Assembly (NCBI RefSeq): GCF_035975855.1
Contig: NZ_CP109055.1
Coordinates: 6,758,001-6,822,000, forward strand
Reading direction: 5' to 3'
Length of the DNA: 64,000 bases
From: Streptomyces sp. NBC_01304
GTDB taxonomy: Bacteria > Actinomycetota > Actinomycetes > Streptomycetales > Streptomycetaceae
The position numbers and the translations under genes are program-made. Of the stretch, positions 55,491-64,000 are shown piece by piece. The notes beneath the pieces were generated by a model. That model worked only from the letters and a program-made list of their open reading frames with translations, had not been told where the DNA came from and searched no databases. Within the stretch, counting starts at the first letter, position 1; each line of letters opens with the position of its first letter.

Positions 55491-56537
55491 ATGCCTTCTG
55501 TGAGGTCCACTTCCGTTCACCGCGTGGCCGTCCTCGTCCGGCACGGTGTGCTGCCGATGGAACTCGGCCTGGTCCACGAGCTGTTCGGCGCCGCCAGGTC
55601 GCCTGCCGGGGAGCCGCTGTACGAGGTGCGCACCTGCGGGCTCGCCCCCGGTCCGGTGCGTACGAACGCCGACTTCCCGATCCTTGCGTCGCACGGCCTG
55701 GAGGCCCTGGACTGGGCCGACACGGTCCTGGTGCCGGCCTCGCGGGAGGAGGACGAGTCGCTACGGGCGCCGCTGGCAGGGGAGTTGGGGTCGGTCCTCA
55801 CCCGCATCGCACCCTCGGTCCGGCTCGCCTCGATCTGCACCGGCGCCTTCCTGCTGGCGGCGGCGGGCCTCCTGGACGGGCAGCGGGCGACCACGCACTG
55901 GCTTTCGGCGGGGCTCTTCGCGCGGACCTTCCCGGCGGTGGGCGTCGACCCCGAGGTCCTGTACGTCGACGAAGGGCGGGTGCTGACCTCGGCGGGGGAG
56001 GCCGCCGGGATCGACCTGTGCCTGCACATGATCCGCTGCGACTTCGGCGCGGCGGTCGCGGCAGAGGTGGCCCGGCGCACGGTGGTGCCGCCGCACCGGG
56101 AGGGCGGTCAGGCGCAGTACATCCCCCGGCCCGTGGTGGCGGCTTTGGAGTCGTCGACCGGGAGCGCGCGGGCCTGGGCCCTTGGACGGCTCGGAGAGCC
56201 TTTGACCTTGGGGGAGTTGGCGGCCCGTTCCTCGATGAGCGTACGCACCTTCAGTCGCCGGTTCCTCGCGGAGGCGGGGATGACCCCCATGCAGTGGTTG
56301 ACGCGGCAACGCCTCGACCGGGCAAGGGAGTTGCTGGAGGAGACGGACCGCACGGTCGACCGGATCGCGGCGGATGCGGGGTTCGGCACGGGGGCGTCGC
56401 TGCGGCAGCACTTCCACGCGCTGCTGGGGGTTACGCCTCGGGCCTACCGGGCGACGTTTCGGGGCCCGGCGCGGGCTGAGCGGGGGAGCGCGACACGCCC
56501 GGGCGTGGGGGCGGATTTCAGGTCTGGCGAAGGATGA
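55491..56537 (+). CDS. GlxA-family transcriptional regulator (DJ-1/PfpI plus AraC domain)
   Basis: A 348-residue regulator. Residues about 10-190 form the DJ-1/PfpI-like domain with the nucleophile-elbow segment SICTGAFLLAAAGLLDG; the C-terminus is an AraC helix-turn-helix pair (GELAARSSMSVRTFSRRFLAEAGMTPMQWL and RIAADAGFGTGASLRQHFHALLGVTP). Such regulators act on metabolite-responsive promoters; the ligand is unknown. ATG 55491 fits family length; the same frame stays open some 350 bases upstream but is low-complexity. It is divergent from the SDR gene. Confidence 0.92.
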   Translation: MPSVRSTSVHRVAVLVRHGVLPMELGLVHELFGAARSPAGEPLYEVRTCGLAPGPVRTNADFPILASHGLEALDWADTVLVPASREEDESLRAPLAGELGSVLTRIAPSVRLASICTGAFLLAAAGLLDGQRATTHWLSAGLFARTFPAVGVDPEVLYVDEGRVLTSAGEAAGIDLCLHMIRCDFGAAVAAEVARRTVVPPHREGGQAQYIPRPVVAALESSTGSARAWALGRLGEPLTLGELAARSSMSVRTFSRRFLAEAGMTPMQWLTRQRLDRARELLEETDRTVDRIAADAGFGTGASLRQHFHALLGVTPRAYRATFRGPARAERGSATRPGVGADFRSGEG

Positions 56538-56756
56538 TCCACTTGAGCCCTTACCGGGGGCCATCATGTGGCTCATCTCGGCTTTATGTGGCGGTAGTTG
56601 ATGATCCAGGGCGAACCGTATGGGGTCGGATCATCCTGCGCTTAACCCGCAAGCTTTCCAATTCGCCTACATTCGACCATGAGGCCCACAGGGTCGGTAC
56701 GGACTCCGGACTCCCCCTCAGTACACCGGAGTTGACGTGAACAAGGAGTGGAACAG

Positions 56757-57296
56757 GTGATCTGTTACGGACCCACCGTCCTCGACCTCGTGGAGGACCT
56801 GGTGGACGCCTACGCCGAGGTGTTCTCCGCCCCGCCGTGGAACGAGAACGAAGAAAGCATTCAGCGATTCCAGTACCGCCTCTGCAACGACACCGAACGT
56901 CCCGGCTTCCGGGCCGCGTTGGTCCAGTCCGGGCAGGGCGTGGACGGCTTCGCCACGGGTTGGATCACGCCGGAGTCCTTGCCGGACACGCCCACGTACG
57001 CCCGGATCATGGAACAGCTCGGCCCTCAACGGGTCGCCGAACTCCTGGTCGGGGCACTGGAGTTGGACGAGCTGGCGGTACGCCGGCACGCGCGACCGCA
57101 GGGAGTGGGACGTTCCCTGCTCTCGGAGCTCACGTCGGACGCTCCGCTGGGGCGGGCCTGGGTGGTCCTTGCCCGCCGGGCTGCGGCCGCGGTGGCCAGC
57201 TACCGAAGGCTGGGCTGGCACGAGGTGCCGTCGTTGCCGTCGTCGGGGTCCGAGCTGATGGTGTTCCTGGCGCCGAGGCATCCTGCTGTGGCTTGA
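56757..57296 (+). CDS. GNAT-like acetyltransferase
   Basis: About 179 residues. LDELAVRRHARPQGVGRSLLSELTS holds the acetyl-CoA loop (R-P-Q-G-V-G-R), and AVASYRRLGWHEVP is the usual following helix-strand. Substrate unknown. GTG 56757 is chosen because AAGGAG lies eight bases upstream; GTG 56748 overlaps that ribosome site. Confidence 0.82.
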   Translation: MICYGPTVLDLVEDLVDAYAEVFSAPPWNENEESIQRFQYRLCNDTERPGFRAALVQSGQGVDGFATGWITPESLPDTPTYARIMEQLGPQRVAELLVGALELDELAVRRHARPQGVGRSLLSELTSDAPLGRAWVVLARRAAAAVASYRRLGWHEVPSLPSSGSELMVFLAPRHPAVA

Positions 57297-57746
57297 GGCG
57301 GGTCTGCTGGTCGCCCTGCGAACAGCTTCGGGGCTCCGCCCCGGACCTTCCCGTAGGTCTGCGACGCCTGGGCTTCGCCCCTGGCCCCCGGATCGGCCTG
57401 CGGCCACCGGCTCGGCTCCGCGCCGGCCTCAGATCGGCCTGCGGCCTCTGTCCTCAAGTGCCGGACGGGCTGATGGATGAGCCCGGATGAATCAGCCCGT
57501 CCGGCGTTTGAGGACACCGCCCGCAGGGCGGACGGCGGCGCAGCCTTACGGGAAGGGGCGGGGAGGGGCGAGGGTCAGCCCGTCCGGCGAGGACCGGGGC
57601 CCGGGGCAGAGCCCCGAGACGACACGGGGACAGGCCAACCCCGGGCGGTGCAGGCCAACCCCGGGCGGTGCAGGCCAACCCTGGGCGACGCAGGCCAACC
57701 CCGGGCGGTGCAGGCCGACCCGACGTGGCCGGGCCCGAGCCGGAGG
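57297..57746. repeat. 450-base intergenic region with degraded repeat element (copy D) and 20-bp tandem repeats
   Basis: No gene. It contains copy D of the inverted-repeat element: the imperfect central hairpin arms are at 57450-57474 and 57491-57515 and only the right end (57549-57568) survives. It also holds the tandem array at 57631-57720. Confidence 0.75.
57631..57720. repeat. 20-bp tandem repeat, 4.5 copies
   Basis: The unit CAGGCCAACCCCGGGCGGTG starts at 57631, 57651, 57671, 57691 and partly 57711. Three units are identical; the third differs at three bases. It is non-coding as far as can be seen. Confidence 0.9.
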
Positions 57747-58049
57747 CTAACCGCGTCGATCGGCAACGACCCAGGAAGCCCCCGCCACAACCCCCGCGAC
57801 AGCGAACACCGCAGGCCAGGCCCCCACCTTCTTGGCCAACGGATGGGCGGCCCCGAACCCGGCTACGTACGCCCCGGTAAGCGCCACGGCAGCCCCGATA
57901 CCCGCCTTCCGCTGCCACTGCCGAGAGGCAACGGCCCCCGCCGCGGCGAGCGTGATCCCACCGAGGGGCCGCTTCTTGGTCCAGCGCGCCACGGCGTACC
58001 CGCCGACGAGGCCCGTCGCTGCGGTGGCCGCGGTGGGGATCTGGGGCAT
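57747..58049 (-). CDS. Small membrane protein of unknown function
   Basis: A 100-residue hydrophobic protein with three or four short helices (ATAATGLVGGYAVARW, GGITLAAAGAVAS, AGIGAAVALTGAYVAGFG, VFAVAGVVAGASWVVA). No family is recognised. GGAGG lies nine bases before ATG 58049. It is divergent from the AbiEi-like gene, with 261 bases holding a 21-bp hairpin between. Confidence 0.78.
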   Translation of the reverse strand: MPQIPTAATAATGLVGGYAVARWTKKRPLGGITLAAAGAVASRQWQRKAGIGAAVALTGAYVAGFGAAHPLAKKVGAWPAVFAVAGVVAGASWVVADRRG

Positions 58050-58175
58050 GGGGAACCTCCGGCGTGGTGCGAGTGGTGAGAAACGTGTGCGTACGAGGCT
58101 ATCCGGGGCCCTCATCGAGACAGCCCGGGGGCCCGACCGGCCGGCGATCAGGGGTGGGGCATCCGGAACCGGAGA

Positions 58176-58222
58176 TTCTGCGGAGCGGGAGTTCGATCCG
58201 CTCGAACTCCCGCTCCGCAGAA
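58176..58222. other. 21-bp perfect inverted repeat in a divergent promoter region
   Basis: Arms 58176-58196 and 58202-58222 are perfectly complementary around a 5-base loop. It lies between divergent genes, where a terminator is not expected. It may be an operator, a recombination remnant or the end of an unseen transcript. Confidence 0.7.
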
Positions 58223-58310
58223 CCCCCGACTCCGCTACGACCGATCGGCAGGGCTGTCCCGGTTTCGTCACCGCCGATCCGGCGCTCTGCGGGCGGGGCA
58301 GGGCCAGGTC

Positions 58311-59291
58311 ATGCGTACGACTCCAACTGCCCTTGCACACGCGCTCCTTAACGAACCCGCCTACCCACTCGCCCAGGGCCAGGACGGCCTGCTCACCCAC
58401 CGCCAGCTGATCGAACTGGGCTGCCCCAGGGCAACGATCAGCCACCGCTGCCGCCCGAGCGGCCCCTGGCAGCGCGTACTCCCCAGAGTGGTCCTCCTCC
58501 AGACGGGCCCACCCACCCCCCAACAACGCCTACGCGCAGCCCTCTTGTACGCATCCCCGAACGCCCTGCTCACAGGCCAGGCGGCACTCTCCCTCTACGC
58601 GGTCCGCTCGGCCCCACACGTGGCCTCGCTCCGCACGGTCGACATCCTGGTCCCGGAACCCCGCCGCCTCCGCAACACGGCGTACGTCCGCATCCACCGC
58701 ACCCGCCACGTCCCCCGAGCCCTCCCCATCCAAGGCCTGCCCTGCGTCCCGCTACCCCGCGCGGTGGCGGACACGGTCCCTTCCCTGCGCCGCGAATCGG
58801 ACGTACTGGCCCTGCTGGCGGGAGTGGTCCAGGCAGGCCGCTGCACGGTCGAGCAACTGATCGCGTCCCTGCGCGCGGCCCACTTGGCCAGCTCCCCGCA
58901 CGTCGCCGCCACGCTGCAGGCCCTGATCGCCGGGGTGCTCTCGGTGGCGGAGGAAGAGGCCCACCGTCTCCTCGCAGGCTCAGGCCTCCCAACCCCCTTG
59001 TGGAACCCAACCCTGCACACGCCGTCGGGGGCCTTCCTGGCCAGGCCTGATGCGTATTGGCCCAGGGAGGGGGTGGCTCTGGAGATCGACTCGGAGGAGT
59101 TCCACCTGGGTCCGGCCTCGTACCGGGCGACTTTGCGGAGGCGGTTGCGGATGGAGGGGTATGGGGTGGGGGTGGTGAGTGTGGCGCCTCGGTTGGTGCG
59201 GGAGTGCCCTGGGGAGGTGGTTGCTGCGATTCGGGCGAAGTTGGGGGTGGGGCGGGTCAGGCCTGTGTCGGTGGTCGTGGCCGACCGGTAA
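58311..59291 (+). CDS. AbiEi-like protein with C-terminal DUF559-like segment
   Basis: A 326-residue protein. The N-terminus (LLTHRQLIELGCPRATISHRCRPSGPWQRVLPRVVLL) resembles the winged-helix domain of type IV antitoxin AbiEi proteins; the C-terminal REGVALEIDSEEFHLGPASYRATLRRRLRMEGYGVGVVSVAP looks like the DUF559/very-short-patch-repair-like fold. No cognate AbiEii toxin is adjacent. A second, decayed copy lies at 61612-62577. It may belong to a defence or regulatory island. Confidence 0.72.
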   Translation: MRTTPTALAHALLNEPAYPLAQGQDGLLTHRQLIELGCPRATISHRCRPSGPWQRVLPRVVLLQTGPPTPQQRLRAALLYASPNALLTGQAALSLYAVRSAPHVASLRTVDILVPEPRRLRNTAYVRIHRTRHVPRALPIQGLPCVPLPRAVADTVPSLRRESDVLALLAGVVQAGRCTVEQLIASLRAAHLASSPHVAATLQALIAGVLSVAEEEAHRLLAGSGLPTPLWNPTLHTPSGAFLARPDAYWPREGVALEIDSEEFHLGPASYRATLRRRLRMEGYGVGVVSVAPRLVRECPGEVVAAIRAKLGVGRVRPVSVVVADR

Positions 59292-59617
59292 GCGACGCTA
59301 CGAGCCCGCGCCCGGGCATTCAGCCCGGGCGTGCTCGCAGCTCAGCTTTCCCGCCCCCGCCCCGCATCGGACCCTTAGCGCCCCCAGCGGGGCGACACCC
59401 CCTGGCTTCCTACCCTGCTGCCGTCTTTGCCCCTACACGACCGCCCTAATGCTCTGCCTGTCACCGGTGTGTAACTCGAAAGCCCCGTACTGACAGAAAT
59501 AGGGGAAAGTCAGCCCACGAGCAGCCGCAGACGACAACGAGACATGCGGAGGCCACCGAAACCACCTACCCCCACCAGCCACGCAATCCTGCTCCTACCC
59601 CACCGCCAGGGATCGCG
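59292..59617. other. 326-base intergenic region between convergent genes
   Basis: A hairpin at 59309-59331 (9-bp stem, 5-base loop) closes the AbiEi-like gene. The rest has lower GC than the flanks and no recognisable gene or repeat. Confidence 0.5.
59309..59331 (+). terminator. Terminator after the AbiEi-like gene
   Basis: A 9-bp GC stem (59309-59317 with 59323-59331) and ATTCA loop, 17 bases after the stop. Confidence 0.65.
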
Positions 59618-59821
59618 TCAGTCCGCAGTGCGGACTTGGGTCGTGCCGGCCCCGGCCTCTCGCAGAAAGGAATGCCAAGCGGCAGTGGAGAAGCGGAGGG
59701 TTGCGCCCCTGGGCTGCTTGGAGTCACGCACCGCCACGGAGCCGGGAAGGTTGGTGGCCACCTCGACGCACTCGCCGTTGCCGCTGCTGTAGCTGGACTT
59801 CGCGAACTCGTAGCCGGGCAT
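59618..59821 (-). CDS. DUF397 family protein
   Basis: A 67-residue protein with the DUF397 pattern [19 protein letters not shown], then [25 protein letters not shown]. In Streptomyces these small proteins pair with an XRE regulator and often an ATPase, as in the whiJ cluster, where they oppose the regulator. AAGGAG, placed inside the end of the XRE gene, precedes ATG 59821. Translational coupling supports a partnership. Confidence 0.93.
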   Translation of the reverse strand: MPGYEFAKSSYSSGNGECVEVATNLPGSVAVRDSKQPRGATLRFSTAAWHSFLREAGAGTTQVRTAD

Positions 59822-59823
59822 GC

Positions 59824-60705
59824 TCACATCTCCTTGCGGATGCTCTCGATCAGGGCGCGCGAGTCGTGCTGCGCCAGTGAGAGCCGGGCGATGCGGTCGA
59901 AGAGGTTCCCGTGGTGGGCCGCATCCTTCTCGCTCTCCAGCCACAGCGTAGATGACGACGTGTCCATGTAGACCACGTCCATCGCGCCGGACTCGGCGAA
60001 CGAGACAAGGTTGAATGAGCTGGTCATCCCGGGGTGAGCTCCGGCGAGTGCCGGCATGACCTGAAGCTTCACGTTGGGCAGTCGCGCAGTGCGTACGAGA
60101 TGGTCGAGCTGCGCCCGCATAACTTCCCGCCCGCCTACGAGTTGGCGGAGCGCACCCTCGGCGACGACGGCCCAGATCCGCAGCGGGGACTCACCCTTGA
60201 GCCGAGCTTGACGGGCAACCTTGGCCTCCACGAACCGCTCGATCTCGTCCGGGTCTTCCCAGGAGGCGCTACCGACGGCGAGTGCGCGAGCGTAGTCGGG
60301 GGTCTGGAACAGCCCGGGAACAAAGGCCAGTTGCCAGGTCCGGACCGACGTGGCGACATCCTCCAGAGCGACGTACTCAACCAGCGAGCGAAGCTCCGGG
60401 TACTGATTCCACCAGCCGCGGGCCTTCCGTCGATCCCGATCAGCAGCTGCAAGGGCCAGCAGGTGCTCGCCGACCTTGGCATCCGTGATTCCGTACAACT
60501 CGCACAGGGCCCGAATGTCCGGGTCCCGCATCGGCACCCAACCACTCTCCATCTTGGCGACCTTCGCCGTGGATGCGGTCAAGGCTTTGGCCGCCTGGGT
60601 CTGGGTCAGGCCGGCGGCGAGACGGAGCTTCAGCAACTCCCCGCCCAAGCGTCGTCCCAACACCGTGGAAGCACGGTTGCCCTGGGGTGCCTGTTCTTGC
60701 CTCAC
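59824..60705 (-). CDS. XRE-family regulator with DUF5753 C-terminal domain
   Basis: A 293-residue protein. The N-terminal helix-turn-helix ([36 protein letters not shown]) is followed by a DUF5753 domain ([44 protein letters not shown]). This is the WhiJ-like regulator type of Streptomyces, usually acting with a DUF397 protein on development or antibiotic genes. The start is GTG 60705 with GGGAGGGAAA upstream. It is divergent from the ATPase gene. Confidence 0.92.
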   Translation of the reverse strand: MRQEQAPQGNRASTVLGRRLGGELLKLRLAAGLTQTQAAKALTASTAKVAKMESGWVPMRDPDIRALCELYGITDAKVGEHLLALAAADRDRRKARGWWNQYPELRSLVEYVALEDVATSVRTWQLAFVPGLFQTPDYARALAVGSASWEDPDEIERFVEAKVARQARLKGESPLRIWAVVAEGALRQLVGGREVMRAQLDHLVRTARLPNVKLQVMPALAGAHPGMTSSFNLVSFAESGAMDVVYMDTSSSTLWLESEKDAAHHGNLFDRIARLSLAQHDSRALIESIRKEM

Positions 60706-60887
60706 GCGGTTTCCCTCCCTGGGTGCGAGCACAGTTTGGATCTGACCACGGAACGCTCGCAACCACATCGGGTGTAATTTTCCCCGAGTGGATTGCACCC
60801 GCTGTGGTTGTGACCCTACCTTCAGTGCTGAACAGCCCACTCTGTGCGGTTAGTTGGGCTCAGCTATGCGCTGGGAGGCGACCAGAG

Positions 60888-61541
60888 ATGATGGATGCCG
60901 ATGGTTGTGTCACACGGAAGTCTTGGGACTTGCCCTTCGTCGCGGAGGCCTGTGAAGTCGCAGGTCTGCGCAGGGTGATGCGGCTGCACTTGCCGTTGTG
61001 GGGCCTACCCGAACTCATCGAATCGGCTCAGCTCTGCGTCACGGAACTGGCCACGAACGTCATCAATCACGTGGGCGTCGGAACGCCGGCCGAGCTTGCG
61101 GTGTCCATGAATGGCACCTATCTCCGCATCGAGATGCGGGACCCGAATACTCGGGCTCTGCCCACGCTGCTCTCCGTAGACGGCGAGGCTGAGGAAGGGC
61201 GAGGCATGGCGATCGTCGACGCGATCACTCACCGGTGGGGCGTGACGCTTCGGGAGGATGGCAAGGCGGTGTGGTGCGAGTTGGAGACTGGGCTGATGTC
61301 GCCGAACGGGCACGCCGGGGGCCCACGGGTTGAGCAGGCGGAGGCATGTCTTTCTCTGTACGGCTCCGCAGTGCCTCAATGGGCCCTCAGTACCAGTCGC
61401 TTGAGCGCGGTAGTGGGGGAGGCGTGGGCGATCGACCTGATCGCCGACCTCCTTCATTGGCTTCGGGCACATGGGTGCGATCCCGACGAGGTGCTGGATC
61501 GAGCGCAGGTGCACTTCGAGGCCGAGATGGGCGCGGTTTAG
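60888..61541 (+). CDS. HATPase_c (anti-sigma/RsbW-like) ATP-binding protein
   Basis: A 217-residue protein with the GHKL ATPase core: N-box ELATNVINHVGVG, then RIEMRDPNT and the G1-like EEGRGMAIVDAI. Short ATPases of this type sit beside XRE/DUF397 pairs in Streptomyces. After the ATPase fold comes a 70-residue helical C-terminus not typical of RsbW. GGGAGG precedes ATG 60888 (60891 also possible). It probably belongs to the module of the divergent XRE gene. Confidence 0.88.
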   Translation: MMDADGCVTRKSWDLPFVAEACEVAGLRRVMRLHLPLWGLPELIESAQLCVTELATNVINHVGVGTPAELAVSMNGTYLRIEMRDPNTRALPTLLSVDGEAEEGRGMAIVDAITHRWGVTLREDGKAVWCELETGLMSPNGHAGGPRVEQAEACLSLYGSAVPQWALSTSRLSAVVGEAWAIDLIADLLHWLRAHGCDPDEVLDRAQVHFEAEMGAV

Positions 61542-61611
61542 GGCGGTGGGCCTGCGCCGTCCTGCCGTCCCTCCAGGCAGGTGCCCTCGGGGGCGGGGCA
61601 GGCCAATGCCA

Positions 61612-62577
61612 TGCGTACGACTCCAACTACGGCCGACTTCACCCCCCCCTTCACCTCGTGGCCCGGGTCCAGCACGGTCTGCTCGCCCGCCTCTAGCTGA
61701 TCGAACTGGGCTGTCCCAGAGGAACGGTGAGCCACTGCTGGCGCCCCGACGGGCCTTGGCAACGCGTGCTCCCCCGAGTGGTGCTGCTCAGACGGGCCCG
61801 CCCACACCTCGACAGCGCCTGCAGGCAGCCCCCTCTTGTACGCATCTCCGAACGCCCTGCTCACAGGCCAGGCAGCGCTCTCCTGCTACGCGGTGCGCTC
61901 GGCCCCGCACGTTGCTGTGCTCCGCACGGTCGACGTCCTGGTCCCGGAACCCCGCCGCCTACGCAACGCCGCCTACGTCCGTATCCATCGAACCCGCCCC
62001 TTCCCCCCATGGGTTGCTCGTCCAAGGCCTGCCCTGCGTCCCGCTGCCCCGCGAGGTGGCGAACGTGGTCCCGTCCCTGTGCCACGAGTCCGACGTTCTG
62101 GCGCTGCTGGCGGGGGTGATCCAGGCGAGCCGCTGCACGGTCGAGCAACTGATCGCGGCCCTAAGCTCCGCCTATCTGGCCAGTTCACCGCACGTCGCCG
62201 CGGCGCTGCAGGCGTTGATCGCGGGGGCACTGCCGGTGGCTGGGGAGGACGCTCGGCGGATCCTGACCAAGTCCGGGCTCCCCACCCCCTTGTGGAATCC
62301 GGCTTTGCGCACACCGTCGGGTGCCTTCCTGGCCCAGCCGGCCGCGTACTGGCCTCGGGAGGGGGTGGCCCTTGAGATCGATTCGGAAGAGTTCCATTTG
62401 GAGCCGGCCTCGTATCGGGCGACCTTGTGGAGGAGGTTGCGAATGGAGACGGCCGCGGTGGACGTGGTGAGTGTGGCGCCGGGGGGCGGAGTGCCCTGAG
62501 GAGGTAGTGGCCGAAATCCGAGCGGAGTTGGGGGCAGGCGGGGGCGGCTGGTGTCGGTGGTTGTGGGCGACGGTTGA
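61612..62577 (+). pseudogene. Decayed second copy of the AbiEi-like gene
   Basis: The region parallels 58311-59291 from the identical ATGCGTACGACTCCAACT start to the end, including upstream bases. The frame is broken: CAG has become TAG at 61694, and homology then jumps frame several times (QLIELGC, then TGPPTPRQRL, YASPNALLTGQAALS, QGLPCVPLPRE, ECPEEVVAEIRAELG lie in different frames). The middle and end still encode REGVALEIDSEEFHLEPASYRATL. It is therefore a pseudogene of the intact copy, with at least one nonsense and three frame changes. Confidence 0.85.
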
Positions 62578-62766
62578 GCGACAGGAGCCCGCAGGAGGAG
62601 CCTGCGAGCGAGTCCGTGTCGGTGAACTCGAAGGTCTGCATGGTCAGGACGTACCTAGGGGCTTAAGGCATCACTTCTCGGCCAAGTAGCACCCACATCC
62701 GGCCGCTGATGAACGTCACGTGATCGAGGCTTCCACAATCGATCACCCGGTAGGCAGCATGGCCGC

Positions 62767-63696
62767 ATGGCTGCATACAGGGCTGCCTTCGGGCACATCG
62801 GGGACCATCTGCCGGGCGCGCACTTTGCTTCCAGGAAGGAAGCCAAGGATGCCGGTCTTACGAAGGAGGCGGAGGCCGGCATCTCGTGGGGGCGCGACGT
62901 TCAGGGCGAGGTGGCCGCCGATGCGATCGTGCTGAACCATGGCTACGAAGATGACGTGGATTGGTGGTCGGACATCATCTACACCGGCCATGGTGGGCAA
63001 GACCGGTCGACCAAGCGTCAGGTGAGAGACCAGAACTGGACTGATCGCGGGAACGCCGCACTTCGGCGGAGTGGTGAGAGGGAGTACCCGGTCCGGGTAC
63101 TCCGGGGGGCCAGCGGTGAAGAGCTGTACTCGCCAGTCACGGGATACCGGTATGACGGGCTGTACCAGGTCGTTGAGTGGCGTCAGAGCGAAGGGCAAGC
63201 CGGCTTCCAGATGTGCCGCTTCCGGCTTCGGCGCCTGACGGATGATCAGCAGGAGCTCACGCCCATCGAGCAGCAAATAGCGGATCTGCTTGCTGGGGTG
63301 CCGCCCCGTCGGACTTCGACCATTGATCGCATCGTGCGCGATACCGCGGTCAGCCGTCGAGTCAAGAGTTGGTACAGACACAGGTGCCAGATATGCCAAC
63401 TAGCCCTCACTGTTGGGGCGGATGGGGCGAGCTACGCGGAGGGCGCCCATATTCAAAGTCTGGGCAACTCCGACCCTGGCCCTGATGTTGACGGCAACGT
63501 TCTTTGCCTGTGCCCCAACTGTCACATCCGCTTCGACCGTGGAGCTCTCTACCTTACGGATGACCTGCGAGTGGTCGACAGGTTCGCTGCCGAGGCGCCG
63601 CGGGTGCGGCTGACAACAGACGAACGGCACCGGATACAGAAACGTTTCGTACGTGCACATCGGCGGCGTTGGCGGATCGTGGAACAAGAGGTCTAG
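62767..63696 (+). CDS. SRA (YDG)-HNH nuclease, putative type IV restriction enzyme
   Basis: A 309-residue protein. Residues about 5-155 form an SRA/YDG domain (FGHIGDHLPGAHFASRKEA, GGQDRSTKRQVRDQNW, YPVRVLRG, YRYDGLYQVVEW), the fold that flips modified cytosine. From about residue 200 is an HNH nuclease: CQICQLAL, EGAHIQSLGN, DVDGNVLCLCPNCHIRFDRG. This SRA-HNH architecture matches McrA-like enzymes of Streptomyces that cut DNA with 5-methylcytosine or phosphorothioate. Ribosome site is weak; ATG 62759 is out of frame. Confidence 0.9.
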   Translation: MAAYRAAFGHIGDHLPGAHFASRKEAKDAGLTKEAEAGISWGRDVQGEVAADAIVLNHGYEDDVDWWSDIIYTGHGGQDRSTKRQVRDQNWTDRGNAALRRSGEREYPVRVLRGASGEELYSPVTGYRYDGLYQVVEWRQSEGQAGFQMCRFRLRRLTDDQQELTPIEQQIADLLAGVPPRRTSTIDRIVRDTAVSRRVKSWYRHRCQICQLALTVGADGASYAEGAHIQSLGNSDPGPDVDGNVLCLCPNCHIRFDRGALYLTDDLRVVDRFAAEAPRVRLTTDERHRIQKRFVRAHRRRWRIVEQEV

Positions 63697-63787
63697 TTGG
63701 TTCCCGGGCAGGTGAGGAGGGCGGCGCTTGTCCGGCAACCTCACAACACTTCTCAAAATAGGCCTGGCGTATAGTCGCCGAGTGGTT

Positions 63788-63813
63788 GAGTGCAGGGGTG
63801 TTGTGCTGCACTC
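63788..63813. promoter_or_regulatory. 8-bp inverted repeat before the last gene
   Basis: GAGTGCAG (63788-63795) and CTGCACTC (63806-63813) lie 32 bases before the ATG. It may be an operator or leader hairpin. Confidence 0.4.
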
Positions 63814-63844
63814 CCGCCAGGCGCAGGGGAGTGAGACGAGGGAC

Positions 63845-64000
63845 ATGTCTGAACACATAGAAGCGACCAGCGATCTGGATGCCGTTGCGTCCAGCCTCAA
63901 GGGCAACTTGCTGAGTTTGCCAGCGAAGTTCGAGGCGATCGGCTTCCTCTCGGCCGCGGGCGTGATGAAGAAGGTGACGTTCGTTGTTCCGTTCCGGGAG
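63845..64000 (+). CDS. Unknown protein, N-terminal part (3' end outside window)
   Basis: An open frame of 52 codons runs to the window edge, beginning MSEHIEATSDLDAVASSLKG and continuing with NLLSLPAKFEAIGFLSAAGV. No family is recognised. GAGGG just before the ATG supports the start. It is on the same strand as the SRA-HNH nuclease 148 bases upstream and may be a partner, but it has its own leader region. Confidence 0.6.
   Translation, partial: MSEHIEATSDLDAVASSLKGNLLSLPAKFEAIGFLSAAGVMKKVTFVVPFRE

Noticed and set aside
61471..62499. Intact 342-codon gene at the second AbiEi-like locus
   Set aside because: Only its 3' half matches the intact homologue in frame; the 5' part is out of frame and the true frame has a nonsense codon at 61694.

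Overview
This window is a piece of a Streptomyces chromosome, most likely from the conserved core. The evidence is very high GC with G/C-ending codons throughout, an SsgA-like sporulation protein, DasR-type operators beside N-acetylglucosamine PTS genes, an XRE/DUF397/ATPase trio, and a four-copy intergenic repeat of the kind scattered through Streptomyces genomes. Gene starts were chosen from visible Shine-Dalgarno sequences and family lengths.

Layout. 1-575: 3' end of a secreted PDZ/S16 (Lon-like) protease. 612-4962 (minus): an osmoprotectant ABC operon (permease, CBS-containing ATPase, permease, lipoprotein) with an Lrp/AsnC regulator just upstream, divergent from hppD (5091). 6364-14987: a DUF4331 protein, a His-rich NicO metal transporter coupled to a TPR protein, a three-gene cobalt-type nitrile hydratase whose beta subunit is split in two, then a secreted protein and a second TPR paralogue. 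15085-20290: GlcD-type FAD oxidase, SsgA-like protein, two RDD membrane proteins, a small membrane protein. 20681-28631: M6 secreted protease, pncA/pncB (NAD salvage), clpS-DUF2017, amino acid permease. 28766-34206: JAMM protease (Mec), cobalamin riboswitch with a BtuFCD-type importer, a Cys-containing leader peptide, cysO and cysM. 34361-39651: rdgB, lipoprotein, rph, and the GlcNAc PTS genes nagF and two EIIC genes with DasR sites. 39739-45585: TIM-barrel enzyme, MBL hydrolase, membrane-anchored PemK/MazF-like protein, an odd class-I tRNA with anticodon UAG, DUF1707 protein, ABC-2 exporter operon. 45781-54975: bifunctional PBP, GroES-like protein, DUF3618, Bcp, SGNH hydrolase, DUF445, MFS transporter, NAD(P)-binding protein. 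55491-64000: GlxA-type regulator, GNAT, membrane protein, then an accessory-looking stretch: an AbiEi-like gene and its decayed copy flanking an XRE-DUF397-ATPase module, an SRA-HNH (type IV restriction-like) nuclease and the 5' end of an unknown gene.

How genes work together. The JAMM protease, CysO (with a Gly-Gly-Ser-Val tail needing trimming) and CysM form the protein-thiocarboxylate cysteine pathway, here with a vitamin B12 importer operon sitting between the protease and the carrier. The NicO transporter and the cobalt nitrile hydratase diverge from one short promoter region, which suggests metal supply to the enzyme. NagF (EIIB) with the two EIIC proteins imports and phosphorylates GlcNAc. 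Many operons are translationally coupled by ATGA/GTGA overlaps. No prophage, insertion sequence, CRISPR array or large biosynthetic cluster was seen.
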